Part shown: in pieces, positions 24,683-35,659 of the stretch
Position numbering within the stretch: position 1 is the stretch's first letter
How the letters are laid out: every line of letters begins with the position of its first letter
Assembly: GCA_003971905.1 (NCBI GenBank)
Contig: RSEE01000014.1
Location: 372,001-436,000 of the forward strand
Length of the DNA: 64,000 nt
Direction: 5' to 3'
Source of the DNA: Moniliella sp. 'wahieum'
Lineage: Eukaryota > Basidiomycota > Moniliellomycetes > Moniliellales > Moniliellaceae
Notes under the pieces: model-generated
The model's database searches: none
Seen by the model: the letters and a program-made list of their open reading frames with translations, nothing else
Told to the model about the DNA's origin: nothing
Program-made: the position numbers and the translations under genes

Positions 24683-25805
24683 GCGGTTATAACCAACCAC
24701 ACGAATGGAAACGCTCTGGCAGTAAGCGTGCTGAGGTACCGAGTGAGGTCGAGACCAATAGCGAGCTAGACAACCCACGCACCGCGGGGGGGCTGGACAT
24801 ATGCGGCCTGCCTGGCACGTGATGGCGGCACGTGACGCGTGATACACCCACCCGTCACGCGCAAAGAATGGACGCTGAGGCCCTGAGGGCGCTGAGGCGC
24901 TGAGGACAAGGCTGATGCATGATGCATGATGCATGATGCATGGTGGGCTGGGGGCGGAATGGACCATTCCGCGGCGGTGGGAGATAAGCGCAAGCGCAGC
25001 GCGAATTAAAGCAGATCATCGATCAGGGCGGGCTGGCCTGGCAGACGAGGCGCCAGGAGAGCCCGAGCACCCGCTGACACTGCCCGCCTGGCGAGAAGAA
25101 GGTTGCGGGCAGGCCGCAGCGGATCGAGCACCGATGCTGCATGCTGCATGCTGGGCGATTTAATCTCGATCAGGCAAGGGGGCAGGGCAGGCGCTGGGCT
25201 GCAGGAGCACGGCAGTGCGGAGTCCAGGAGACGCACATTCTGCGTCGCATCTCCCAGCAGGCCAGCAGGGTTGGCGCGCCGGCGCTCGGGCGGAGGGGCA
25301 GGCGCGCGGGGGCAGTGTGGGCGGCTGCGCTGCGTGGCGCCAGATTCGAATGCCAGCGTGGCGCTGCGGCTGTGGGCGGGCGGCAGGCATCCATGCAAGG
25401 TGCTGCGTGCCAGGCGTGCCCCGCCCGCCACACTGGCCCCGCGCCCCCTGCATCTGGCACCTCTCCTGGGCTCCGCTGTGGGGGCTGCAATGCCGACGAC
25501 CGGCGGCCTCAGGCGGTGCAGAGCGACAATGGCGCGCGCGCGCCCACACTCGCGCTGTGCCGGTGGCGCTGGCGCTGGTGCGGCGGGAAGCGGCACGAAG
25601 CGGCGGGAAGCAGCCAGGAGGCGGGGCAGCGCAGCATCATCCACCATCCATCACCCACCTTCCAGGTCCCACCCTGCCCGCCTTATAAGGGCACTGCCCC
25701 AGCCCGCTCTCCCGCCCGCTTCCACCCATCTCCGCTGCCCCCCCCCCATCTGCTGCCATCTCCTCCCCACGCAAGCCGTCCTTCGTGTGTACCAGCCCCT
25801 CCCCG

Positions 25806-25836
<31 letters not shown>

Positions 25837-25875
25837 ACCTGCCTGCTGACCCGCCGCAGATTCGTTGATCCCATC
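24683..25875. promoter_or_regulatory. Long GC-rich leader/promoter region of the bZIP gene
   Basis: No gene seen. It holds four ATGCAT-G units (24913-24942), a TATAAGG at 25684-25690, and a CCTG tetranucleotide run (about 25805-25845) just before the start codon. Transcription start cannot be placed from sequence. Long leaders are common in HAC1-type genes, but any role here is inference. Confidence 0.4.
24913..24942. repeat. ATGCAT-G heptad repeat, four units
   Basis: A perfect 7-bp tandem repeat of a 6-bp palindrome plus one G, immediately upstream of the GC-rich leader. Confidence 0.9.
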
Positions 25876-27085
25876 ATGTCCACTACTGCAACCGACACGG
25901 GCGGGCTGGCGGCGCTGGCCTCGGCCTCGGCGCATGCCCATATCCATGCACCCACCCACTCTCCTCCACCCTGGGCGGGTGTAAAGGCCCCTCCTCCTCC
26001 TGGGGTGCCAGCTCCGTCCGTGTCGGGTTCCGCTTCCAACCCCGGTACCAGTGTCGGCGGCAAGAAGCGGTCGTCACCCAAGCCCGACGATCCGTCGCCC
26101 TTGGCCAAACGGCCCAAGGCAATGACCCCCGAGCGCCTTGCTCGTCTTGAGGCTCGTCAGGCCCGCAACCGTCTCTCGGCCCAGGCCAGTCGAGACAAGA
26201 AAAAGAACTATGTGTCGACCCTGGAAACCCAAGCCGGTGAACTGTCGAGGCACAATGCTGAACTCTGGCGCCAGGTGCAGGACTACGAGTCCCGTTTCCA
26301 CGCGATTGCCACTCTGGTCCAAGCTTCTTCTGAGGACCCCAAAGAGCAACTGCGCCAAGTCGCCGCCCTTCTTCCCTCCCTCCTTGCTGGTGCTGTTGAC
26401 CCTGCCGCCACGCTGTCCGGTCTCCCTGCTCCATCGGCGCCGGCCGACACTCATTCGCCATCTGCCTCCTCTTCCCCTTCATCTACATCGGAAACGCAGG
26501 ACCCCCAGCCGACCGGGACGTTAGCAGCGCCTCCCCCCTCTGAATCTACCGCGCCAACCGTTCAGTCCACCTCCCCTCCCGTCGGACCCGTTTGTCCACC
26601 CAAGGGCACGAGTGAAGAAGAAGGATTGAGCGCTCGCCTTCCAGCAGCGAAGGCGGTTCCCAGCAGCGGGCGCTCTCCCTCTACCTTCGCTTGTGCCCTC
26701 CCCACACGGGACGGATAAGGTGCGCCTGGACGGTTTGGCCGCTCTGGATCGGCCCATGCCCATTGCAGAGTGGGGAAATGGCAGCAGCAAACTCCCTGTC
26801 GCTCCCCTGCCCGTAAAGGTAAAGGAAGAAAAGGAGGACAAGATGGAGGATGTGTTTGAGCCGTCGCCGATGGCTGATGAGCTCCTCTTTTTTGATGGCC
26901 TTCCCGAGGCCGAATGGGGGCTCGACCCCTGGCTCAAGGCGGACGTGGATGCGACGGCGGCCTCGTCACCTTTGTCTGTAGGATCGGCCAACGACTCGAT
27001 CTCGACCGAAGTTGACGAGGGTCCGGCCCCACCGGTGGTGGGCAAGACGGAAGAACGGGCGATGCTCCTTGAATTCCTGCACTAA
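25876..27085 (+). CDS. HAC1: Hac1/Xbp1-type bZIP factor of the unfolded protein response, with predicted Ire1 intron
   Basis: Start ATG at 25876. Residues 1-80 are Ala/Pro/Ser-rich. The basic region, residues about 86-110, contains NRLSAQASRDKKK, the N-x3-AQ-x2-R-x2-KK pattern of Xbp1/Hac1 rather than AP-1 or Gcn4. A leucine-zipper-like helix follows (113-140). The unspliced frame stops at 26718 (280 residues). A second frame runs on to 27085 and encodes an acidic C-terminus (EEKEDKMEDVF...DELLFFDGL, ending LLEFLH), as expected of an activation domain. Removing 19 nt (26645-26663) between two CAG^CAGC loops joins the frames: 1210 minus 19 is 1191 nt, or 396 residues plus stop. Ire1 on the ER membrane would perform this cleavage during ER stress. 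The smut homologue is called Cib1. Confidence is high for the family and good for the splice. Confidence 0.88.
26635..26690 (+). promoter_or_regulatory. Ire1 recognition hairpins and 19-nt unconventional intron
   Basis: Hairpin 1 has a stem of seven Watson-Crick pairs, 26635-26641 with 26649-26655, closing a 7-nt loop CAGCAGC (26642-26648). This is the CNGCNGN consensus cut between G26644 and C26645. A second CAGCAGC (26661-26667) gives the other cut between G26663 and C26664. Its local stem is short (CC/GG plus one wobble), but GCGAAGG (26647-26653) can also pair with CCTTCGC (26684-26690) around it. The excised piece is 26645-26663. A 9-nt direct repeat (CCAGCAGCG) marks both ends, so the exact phase of joining does not change the protein. 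Confidence 0.82.
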
Positions 27086-28898
27086 GAGACTCTTACCTGA
27101 CGAGGGCATGCCCTTTAGGGCAAGTACCCTTTATTGAGTCTTGGGGGGGGTCCTACGATTGGACACTCGCAGCTCTTCTCATGATTTGATGAGCTTTGCC
27201 CCCCCCCACAAAACGCCCCGACGATGTGATGACGTTCGTTGATTGACCTTGGACCTTGTTTACTGGGCTTGTATTGCCTGTACTATCTGCCTCTGTTTCG
27301 AAGACACCAATGCTACATTCCTTGATTCTTCATTTTTTTCCTGTACCCTGCCCCATAACAGGTTTTGATGGCTCTGCAGCGCTGGTGATCGATGGATGGC
27401 GCCGTGATGTAAGAAGTGCAAGCCAAATGGGTCAAGACTGACCGACAGTGAGTGAACGATGTTGAACCTATAGTGAACGACGTGTTTTGGGTCCAAAGCT
27501 GTGGGGGTGGCGATAGACCTTTGCCATAGCTGTGCTAACGTCGGAGACTGGAACGAAGGTAGAGATCGCTCCGTTGGGCTTGTGGAGTGTTTCCGAACCG
27601 CACATCTGGTGAATTCTGTCCCCTGTGGCATCATCAACAAGCCTTTTAAACGACGCGGACAGGTCAGTCGTCCAAGCACATCGTGCATCCTGTTCCGCCT
27701 ACTAATACTATATGAACGAGGATCCTGTTACATTACAGTGCTGACTCAGTACGAAGTACCGAGAGCGTAGTGCAAAAGACGTCGTTCAATTGGATTCGTG
27801 CTCCGTCTTGCCTTAATTCTTGATAAGACTTCTTAGTAGCTGACGGTGCATTTTCTGCCAGCTCACTGCCTCTTGTTCAAACCACTGTCCAACATGCATC
27901 CTGTGCACACCCCCTCTCCCGATACGGACACCCGTAGCTGTGCTGAGCTACGCTGTTCAAGGAAGGTTGTGCTGGGGGTGGCAGTGCTAGGTCCTGTGGG
28001 AGGCCATAGAGAGGCCTGGGTAGACACGTGGAACTGAGCCGAGAATACGTATGATCAAAGGGAAAATCCACCGCCACACAGAGAGAAGCACCTTCATACT
28101 GTCTTTCTCGTGCCCCCCCCCCCCATTAGCCCATTTAGAAGGAAGCGAGGGCCTGGTTGTTGCCCCAGAGGCTGCAATGTACTGGGAAATGATGCACATA
28201 CCGGTTCACCTTGATGAGGAGGGCAGGCAGTACAGCCAAACTACTTACAGACCACCTCTCGCTTGTCAGGGGATCCGGTGTTGGGCCGGGCATGGGACAT
28301 GGGACGTGTGGTGTGGTTAGGGTCGGAGTTGTACCGTTATGCGGTACGCGGTACGACGGTCGACGGTCCTCCCTTGTCACATATGCAGCACCATGGACTG
28401 CGCCACCATCACTGCCATCTGCTTTAGTTGTTGAGCTGCTGTCCGGTTTGGCTATAACACGTAGCTTTCCCCACCCACATCGCACCCTCCATCTCGACCT
28501 CGGACTATTCTCAATCAGTAATCCTCTTGGTTGGTTCGTGCTGCTTACTCTGCTCACAACACTGTGCAGTGTGGCGCTGTCGACCAGTTACGTCTCCGTA
28601 AATGTACTGTTCTGCTCGTTGACCTCAACGTCCTTGCAAGTCTCTGGCATCTACTTGGCCTACCTACCTCTTCCTGTTCCTTGCCCCCGATTTCCTCTTT
28701 TGTCTACGATATTCTATCATCTTTTCGTCGAGGCCTATCCCCCCAACCGCAACCCAACCGCCGAACCAGAAGTGACCTATCTCTCGTCAAATGCCAAATG
28801 TCAAATGCCAAATGTCAAATGCCAAATCTCTAATGCCAACCAAACGGCTCGAAAGCGGGAAATGCGAATACAAGAGTGATGATGAGAAACGATACCAA
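27086..28898. other. Intergenic
   Basis: Between the tails of the bZIP gene and the minus-strand zinc-finger gene. It has a run of 13 C near 28113-28125 and one tandem repeat (listed separately). Open frames of 90-220 codons in 28051-28880 look compositional; I recognise none. Confidence 0.5.
28787..28828. repeat. 14-bp tandem repeat, three units
   Basis: Three copies of TCAAATGCCAAATG, the last ending in C. Each unit is itself a degenerate double of a 7-mer (TCAAATG / CCAAATG), so it keeps the 7-bp period seen elsewhere. It lies about 70 bp from the zinc-finger gene's stop. Confidence 0.85.
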
Positions 28899-30624
28899 CT
28901 AGCTCCGTCGATCTTCCTCCATGTGCCGCGCGGCAGCCAAGAGGGGGTCAAAGTACCTCAACGACGGTAGGGAAGGCGGGACTTGCGAAGCAGGCACCTT
29001 GGTACCAGCATGCACCAGCGTCCAGCTGGATGCACCTTTGGCCTCTTGTCCCAATGACGGGGGGAAGGTGAGGGGAGGCAAGGTGATTCCCATGCCCCTA
29101 TGCGAACGCGGTGGGAGCGGCAGGTCTGACGAAGCTGTCCTGGCATCTTCTTGCGGCAGGCGCAGGCGCAGGCGCAGGTGCAGGCGGAGGTACAGGATCA
29201 GGCGCGTGAGCAGGCGCAGACCCAGGCGGGTGGGTGGCAACCCACGCTTGAAACCCAAGTTGGCGCATGCGGTCGTTGTGTCCCTTGACGTGGCGGTTGA
29301 GCGTGGTGCGACGGGTAAACGTTTTGCCACAGCCGGGCAAGGGGCAAGCGTGAGGCCGATTGCCCGAGTGGGTGCGACGGTGGCGTGCCAGAGGAGGAGT
29401 CGGAAAAGCTCTTGGTACAGCCGGCCACTTCGCATGCGTGAGGACGCTCGCCCGTATGGACCCGACCATGCACCGTGAGTGCACTTCGCTGGATAAAGCT
29501 TTTGGTGCACCCAGCAAATGTGCATTGGAACGGTCGTTCGTTGGTATGAATACGCCAGTGCCGTTGCAGGTCCGACCGGCGCGAGAAGGATTTGCCACAT
29601 TCGCCACACACGTGTTCGCCCCGGGCCTCCGGACTGCCACTCGGGTTGGCTCCACTGCCGAATTCGCGGTGGGAGTGCGTACTTGCATGTGCGTTGAGAT
29701 CTTCTTGACGCGCAAAACTCCTGTCGCACACATCGCACACGAGGAGTTTGGGGAATACGCGCCGTGGCGCCCGCCGCTTCGGACGAACCTCGTCTTCGAC
29801 AGGTGAGACGGGAGTAGCAGGCCCTGCAACCGTGGTAGCAAGGACGGGCGGCGTGGTAGACGGGTCATGAAGGGCGTGAGGGACACGCTTCCGTTTTCGT
29901 ACAGACTCGGCAGACTTGGGCGATAGCACGCGCGTTGGCGTGGAGGGTTTGGCTGAACCGGGGCTTGAAATCGGCCCAGGAGGGTGGCGGGATTGACCCA
30001 GCTCCTCTGCCACGGCGTCAACACTCAGTTTTTCATCATCATCATCATCATCATCCTCTTCTTCTCCCTCCATGTCTTCGTCTTCCTCGTCTTGCTCTTT
30101 GGTCATTTCAGCGTTGAGATCAGCAGAGCCGGGGTCCATGGGGAAGGCAGATGTACCGGCGCCTGAAGCGGCAATGGACGCGTTCGCGAGGTATGGAGAC
30201 CGGATGGCGCACGCTGGAGTATGCGGGAAAGGGAGAACGGTTGCTGTTCGGGGATATGGGGATGCTCGTGTCCTCGGCGGGAGAAGGGGATGCGGTGCGC
30301 TTGGATTCCTGCGAGAGGGCAGGAACCATTCAGGGGCGTCGGCGATTGGCCGTGCCCGGCGCGAGGGGAGGGCGCATGCGGGAGACGAAAGGGCAGTGTG
30401 GTAGAGCGACGGAGCGGAGGGGAGCTGCTAGCGGAGGTGGCTGGTGGCGGCGGCGTGGACGTGGCCGGGGGCGTGCGCTGGTAAATGTGGCGGGGCGACA
30501 ATCCGCGGAGCGCGGTGGCGGGGGGCGCGGCGTGAGCGAGGGCGGCGAGCTTGGGCGCGTCGGGGTGGCGGGGGAGGAGGGGCGTGCCGCGGCGGAGGCC
30601 GGGGTGCCAGGGGGTGTCGGCCAT
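28899..30624 (-). CDS. C2H2 zinc-finger transcription factor
   Basis: Four to five C2H2 fingers are visible. [21 protein letters not shown] (about 29740) is followed by a spacer, then [52 protein letters not shown]..., and [19 protein letters not shown] (about 29310). TGERPH-type linkers join them. Before the fingers are an acidic stretch ([10 protein letters not shown], about 30040) and basic nuclear-signal-like RKRKR and PKRRAPRR. The firm open part starts at ATG 30139. The same frame stays open upstream and joins, after one or two frame changes, a Ser/Pro-rich region that could start at ATG 30624. A frame change near 29400 splits finger 4. The tail is a Pro/Ala repeat, then either a stop at 29098 or, after another shift, ...[10 protein letters not shown] at 28899. 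Confidence 0.78.
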
Positions 30625-31197
30625 GGTGCGTGGGGAGTGGTGTGGGCAGGGGAGGTGGTGGCAATCTGCGTGCGCCACTTGGCAAAATACAGGGCAAAAG
30701 CCGTCGCAGGCAGGACCCCCCAGGCGCGTCGGGCACACTGGCCGGGTGCGGGGGCGCCCTTCGGTCTTTTAGCGTGGCTAAAATTTTGCGGTGCGGGTGT
30801 CCTGTGCGCGCCCGCGTGGGGCCGTGCGCAGGGTGCTGCCGCGCACAGCGCCAGTGCTGGGCCCTGCTGGCCCTGCTGGGCGCCCACGCGGGCGTGTCTG
30901 TGGCAGCCCGCGCAGGCGCACCGCAGCAGCCCCCGCCTCCCACGCCCAGAGACACGCGCCCCTGCCTCGCCACGCCTCACGCCTCACCTCAGGCCTCACC
31001 CGCCCCCCCGTCGGCCTGATGCTCCCGCCTGCGTCAAGTCTCACGCTTCAGTCCCTGGGCCTCACCTTGTGGCCGCCGGCCTGCTGTCACCGTCACCTTA
31101 AGCACGCACCCCATCCGCTCCTCCTGCAAAAGTCCGCGATCCATCGATCCAGCCCAAAGATTGCATTCTTTTGCTGTGCCTGCAGCCAGGGGCTAAG
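30625..31197. other. GC-rich intergenic region
   Basis: Very GC-rich with long open frames in several registers, the usual artefact of composition. It contains repeats of CAGGCCTCAC-like sequence near 30975-31000. No gene is supported. Confidence 0.4.
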
Positions 31198-31956
31198 CTA
31201 TGTCTCTTCTTTCCCCCGCCCTGGTGGCTTCCAAGCCGCATCCCCCGCCTCGGGCGGAGCACGCGCCGGCGCACTCACCCGACACTCCACCAGCTCCCCG
31301 TCGTACAGCGACAGCGCACCCAGCGTAAGGTCCCCCGGATCGGACGAGTCGGGACGGCGCGGGGGTGGCCCAGTGCCAGCTCTGCGTGCGGACCAAGGAT
31401 GCGGCGCAGCGCATGGTCCGGTATCCGCTCAATGCTCTTCACCGTTCCCGACCACCGCCGCGGACAGAGAGAATTGCTCCGGGGGTCAAACAGAAGGACA
31501 CGGAGTTAAACGTGCTCTGGGCCGTGGCAATCCCAGTCGCTGAGTGGACCAATTCCAAATGGTCCGCAGCTGGGTATTGTCAAACGCGTACACAATCACT
31601 TCCAACACACGTCGGTCCAGCTTTTTGTCCGGCCGATGCGCTGCTCGGGCGTGGACCGGCGAGCCATTGGCCCGGCTGATGGACCGCAACTGGGCAGCGT
31701 TCATCCACTCGGGTTCAGTGTGCACCAGCAGCCGTACCGCTCGTGGTGTGGCCGGGAAATGCGGCGGGACACGCATCAGCTCACGAGCGCGTCGGGCGGA
31801 GCGTGGACCGGGCCGGGGCACCGGCTAGCTCCGGAGGGCAGACCATGTGCCGCCCAGAAGAGATGAATGGAGGCGACGTACCTCGCTCCCCTGAGCATGA
31901 ACCACGTGTCGATCAGGCCTGTGCTGGGGCGGGGGCGCCGAGTAGGCCTCGCTCAT
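31198..31956 (-). CDS. Unidentified two-exon protein
   Basis: Not recognised. The candidate start is the ATG at 31956-31954 (MSEAYSAPPPQHRPDRHVV). A GTACGTC donor near 31880 and CTAG acceptor near 31827 define a short intron that joins exon 1 in frame to a clean second exon: ELMRVPPHFPATPRAVRLL, ARAAHRPDKKLDRRVLEVIV, AFDNTQLRTIWNWSTQRLG (31800-31520). After frame changes near 31490 and 31400 the reading continues DLTLGALSLYDGELVECR (about 31300) and ends RGKEET with a TAG at 31200-31198. The Arg-rich, cleanly spliced exon 2 argues for a real gene. No domain can be named. Confidence 0.5.
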
Positions 31957-32152
31957 GGCCAGCAGTCGGTGGCGATGGGAGTGCAGGGGAGCGATGGATG
32001 GGTATCCGCAGCGCCTGGGCCTCCGACCGGCACGACCTGCTGATGTAAGCAGATGGGCGGTCTGCACTGCGAATTGGAATTGGCTGCGGGCTCTCGAATT
32101 TTATAGTGGGCCCAACACCTTCTAATTCTAAGATCTAAAAAACCTAAGCTGC

Positions 32153-35100
32153 CTAACGTAGACCCCCCCCCCCGGCTGCCAGCAGCCCACTAGAAGCAGT
32201 CGCAACCACCATGCACCAACTACAGCCTCCCTCCACAGCCAATGTGTTCGTCGCGCCGCCATCGCATGCTCGCTCATCCATTCTACCGTCTGCGGCCAAG
32301 CGGGGGAGAGGCCCGGAGCGCGGCGGCGCACGCTGACGCGAGCCATAGCCCTGTGGCGCCTGCGCAGCCTGGTGGCCATAGCCCCCATAGCCCCCCTGGC
32401 CCCCATACGCCTCATACCCCGGCTGCTGGCCATACCCGCCGTAGCCATAGGACGCCGGGGGCGGCTGGGCCGCTTGGCCGTACCCCCGTACCCTTGGTAC
32501 CCGCCGTATCCCGCGCCTTGCCCCGCATAGCCGCCATAGCTGGCGCCGTAGCTCGACGGGCCGTAGCCCGCTTGGCCGTAGCTCGCTTGGCCATAGGCCG
32601 CCTGGCCATAGCCACCATACCCCTGGCCTTGCCCAGGCGGCGGATACTCCTGCCGGTAGTTGCCGTAGCCTTGCCCGTACCCCCCCTGGCCATGGCCACC
32701 CGCACCTCCGTATCCACCTTGGCCATAGCCATGAGCCCGCGGCTGGCTGCCTCCGTAGCTGGCGTACTGCGCCGGGGGCGTCGAGTACGACCCAGACGCT
32801 CCTCGGTGGCCACCTTGTCCGTACGAGCTATATCCACCCCGTGGCGGCGGCGGCGGCCCACGCCCCATGCCCTGCGAACTTCCTTCGCCCGTGGCAAAGG
32901 CGGGCGGGCGCTGCGGAGCGGCGGATCCACCGTTGGCAGCACGCCACTTCAAGTTGGAAATATCCTTCCCTCCCAGCTTGGCCCGCGGCTGCTCCACTCC
33001 CGGAAGAAGGATGGCACGATGAACAAATTGGGCCATAGGTAGTTCGTACTGCACCGAAATGGACTGGTCGTTGACCACGTCCGGCAGGGCAGGGTAGCGG
33101 GTGAAGGGACTGGGGAGAGTGCTGCCCGGGATGCAGGTCGGATCAGGCTGGACGTGGCCATGGATCGACGGGAGTTTGCCCGTGTCAATCTCCAAGTCGG
33201 TGGCCTTTCCCTGTACAGAGTGGCAAAGTCGTCGTATATCTTGCAGGAAGAGCCAACAAAAAGGTAGTCATGGCCAAACTCATTCCTCCTTTTTCATCCG
33301 GGGTGAGAAGCGCGGTACGAGCCTCCATCGCATTGAGCAGCCGGGTCTGGTCGATGAATGGGAGGAGCACAACACCTTGCCACGCATGCTTCTTTCCATT
33401 CATGTCGACCTGGAAATCGACAGGATAAAAGTCGTAGATCTCGCTCTGGGGTTCGGTCATGAGCGAGTGGTAGGCTTCAGGGATGCTCGCCCGGGACGCG
33501 GCTGGAAGCACGCCCATCAGCTGCTCGTACGGATGGAACGGCTCTCCCTTCTCAAAGTCCACATTCACCGTTTCATGTCAAGGGCAGCCATGTCCTCCGC
33601 ATAAGGGGCAAAGTGTAGGGATAATACCAATGCCAAGACGGACAGCCCTGGTAGTAGTACTTCACACCCAACACAAGCCCTCAATATAGTGACGCGCCAC
33701 ATCCAGCTTCGACTCTTGGTCGTCGAATGCGATTCCAAATTTGTCCTTGTAATATTGTTCGCGCGGGGTGCCTTCGCGCGTCTCGACAGACGTGTTGGGT
33801 ACGCGGTAGTTCTCCAGCAACGCTGACTGGGCCTCTTCCTCCGTATCGGTGGAAGACTCGTTTTCCTCTTCTCAGCATCCTCTTCCTCGTCAGCGGAAGA
33901 ACGTTTCTGACCCGCTACGGGGGAGGGGAAGTCTTGACCTCGGATGTAGGCTCGGCTGTGGTCCCTCCTGCTCGAGTTTCACCTTGCTCTCGGCCTGATC
34001 CTCAGATACCTCCTCAGCCTTAGGCTCTGCAGATCGTCTTCGATGGGGGCTCCTCCAAGATTTTGGGGGGCTGGCCGTCTTCAGCATTCGGAGTTTTCGG
34101 CTGTTCGCCTCACGCCCGACAACTGGGCCTTGAGTTTAGCCGCAGCAGATAGGTTGGCAGCATTGGCGTCCATCTGGGCATAGGCCGGTGCTTGGTCCCC
34201 TGAAGAGGTTTGATCTCCTCATCTTCCTCGGCCTTGGGCGGACCAGCCATGCGTCTCTTTTTAAGATTCTTCCGAGCGCGTTCACGAGCTCTGCGAGCCT
34301 CTTTGACGCAGTCATCCGATCCAGATCGCGCTGCTTTTGGGCCTCATGTTGCTCTTTTTACGCGCAATCAACTCATCTTCCTCGGATGCAATCCCGCGAA
34401 GGATGTGATGGACAGCCTCGAGGTTAACGTCGCCCCCATTGGTTAGGTAGTCCGTCATGCGCTGCAATTCTTGCCGCCAAATCCGCATGAGAGGTCGATC
34501 GATCGCGCCCTCGCGGATGTCCAGCGCGGGCAAGTGAGGGAGGAAATCATTTCCCACAAAAAAGAGAAGGAAGACCCAGTCATCAATGGCACGCTCTGCA
34601 TTGTACTCGAACCTAAGACCCGGCACACGGAGCTCGACAACCAAGTACTCCCGCAGCACTGCCACATCAAGGAACACAAATGGTTTCTTTCCGGGTTCGG
34701 CCTGAGGTTCTTCCGGTGGTCGGGGAAGGTCGGGAGCGGAGCGCGGCAAGCGAGCCATATGACCTCGTTTGCCGCACTTGGCGCAGCCGCGGCTGCGACC
34801 GGCTTGGTCAAACACGTCCTCACGCAGAACTTTGAAGTGCGGCTCGTGGGTCGCAAGGGAGAGGATGATCAAATCGGCATCCAGACCGTAAATGACGTGA
34901 CGCGTGTTGGGGTCGTAGTCAGGGAAGGAGCGTTGGCGTCGGACAAAGTCCATAATCTTGTGCTCCCCTTCTCCTGGGACAGACGCGTCAGAGAGGATAA
35001 CGGTAAGGTGTTTCCACCCGGGTCCTCATTGATCTTCTTGGCCACCCAGTATCGGAGAGACTGGGTAAGCAGATCCATAAATGGCGTCCGGGGGTAATCG

Positions 35101-35659
35101 CGTTTGAGTCCCACGATGTCTTGGTCAACTTGGCCAGTTCCTCGTCAGGGATGGGTTCCCCCTTGGCCCGGAGGGTTGCCAGCTTGGCCGCGTTCTCTAC
35201 CCGTTTTTCTTCAGCCTCTTGAGCTGCCCGGAAACGACGCGAACGCTGTTGGTTCATTTTAGCACGGGGGGCAACACCGTCAATCGCCATCATCAGAACA
35301 CGACGCGGGCGGATCATGTTGACAACGCGTTCGGTGTAACGCAGCACCTCGACCATCATCCTCCTCGGTCTCAGGGGCCGGACGGCCTTCAGGATGGGTA
35401 CAAGGATGCACAATGCCATTCATGTCAAGGTACAGACAATCGAATTCCTCCCCGTTTGGGTTGGGTCCGCTCATGTCGACCCCTAGCCGCACGTCGCGGC
35501 CATCCTCCCGCGCCCACTACGACTTGCTCCTCCTCCTCCTCGACCGCCTGGACGATCTTGGGATACCTTCGCGTCAACCAGCGGAAAAGAGCAGGGACAC
35601 CCTTTTGCAGCGACAGTCAGCAGAGCTCGAGCAACAAAGAGTGGACAGACACGTACCAT
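32153..35659 (-). CDS. RAT1: 5'-3' exoribonuclease Rat1/Xrn2
   Basis: Nuclear 5'-3' exonuclease that degrades 5'-monophosphate RNA, needed for transcription termination (torpedo model) and rRNA/snoRNA processing. Exon 1 is only the start codon (ATG 35659-35657). A 55-nt intron (35656-35602) follows, and exon 2 restores [15 protein letters not shown], the invariant N-terminus. Family blocks include [36 protein letters not shown] (about 35280), [32 protein letters not shown] (about 34880), [19 protein letters not shown] (about 34540), and [13 protein letters not shown] (about 33370). A CCHC knuckle, [12 protein letters not shown] (about 34770), supports Rat1/Xrn2 over cytoplasmic Xrn1. Its last Cys is hidden by a local frame change. 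The tail is a Gly/Tyr/Gln-rich repeat (YGQ/GGY, about 32800-32350), a low-complexity domain. Several single-base breaks are scattered through the gene. A ten-C run at about 32162 makes the stop uncertain. Confidence 0.93.
35602..35656 (-). other. Intron directly after the RAT1 start codon
   Basis: The 55-nt intron has donor GTACGTG immediately after ATG, a CTGAC branch sequence near 35620, and AAAAG acceptor. Splicing makes ATG-GGT-GTC, encoding the universally conserved Met-Gly-Val. Confidence 0.85.

Noticed and set aside
26641..26720. Treating the bZIP frame change as another assembly indel
   Set aside because: Unlike the other breaks it lies between two perfect Ire1-type loops, and removal of exactly 19 nt restores the frame, so splicing explains it better.
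30330..31543. Several ORFs of 180-310 codons in the GC-rich region
   Set aside because: Overlapping frames on both strands with Ala/Arg/Pro/Gly composition only; open because stop codons are rare at this GC content.
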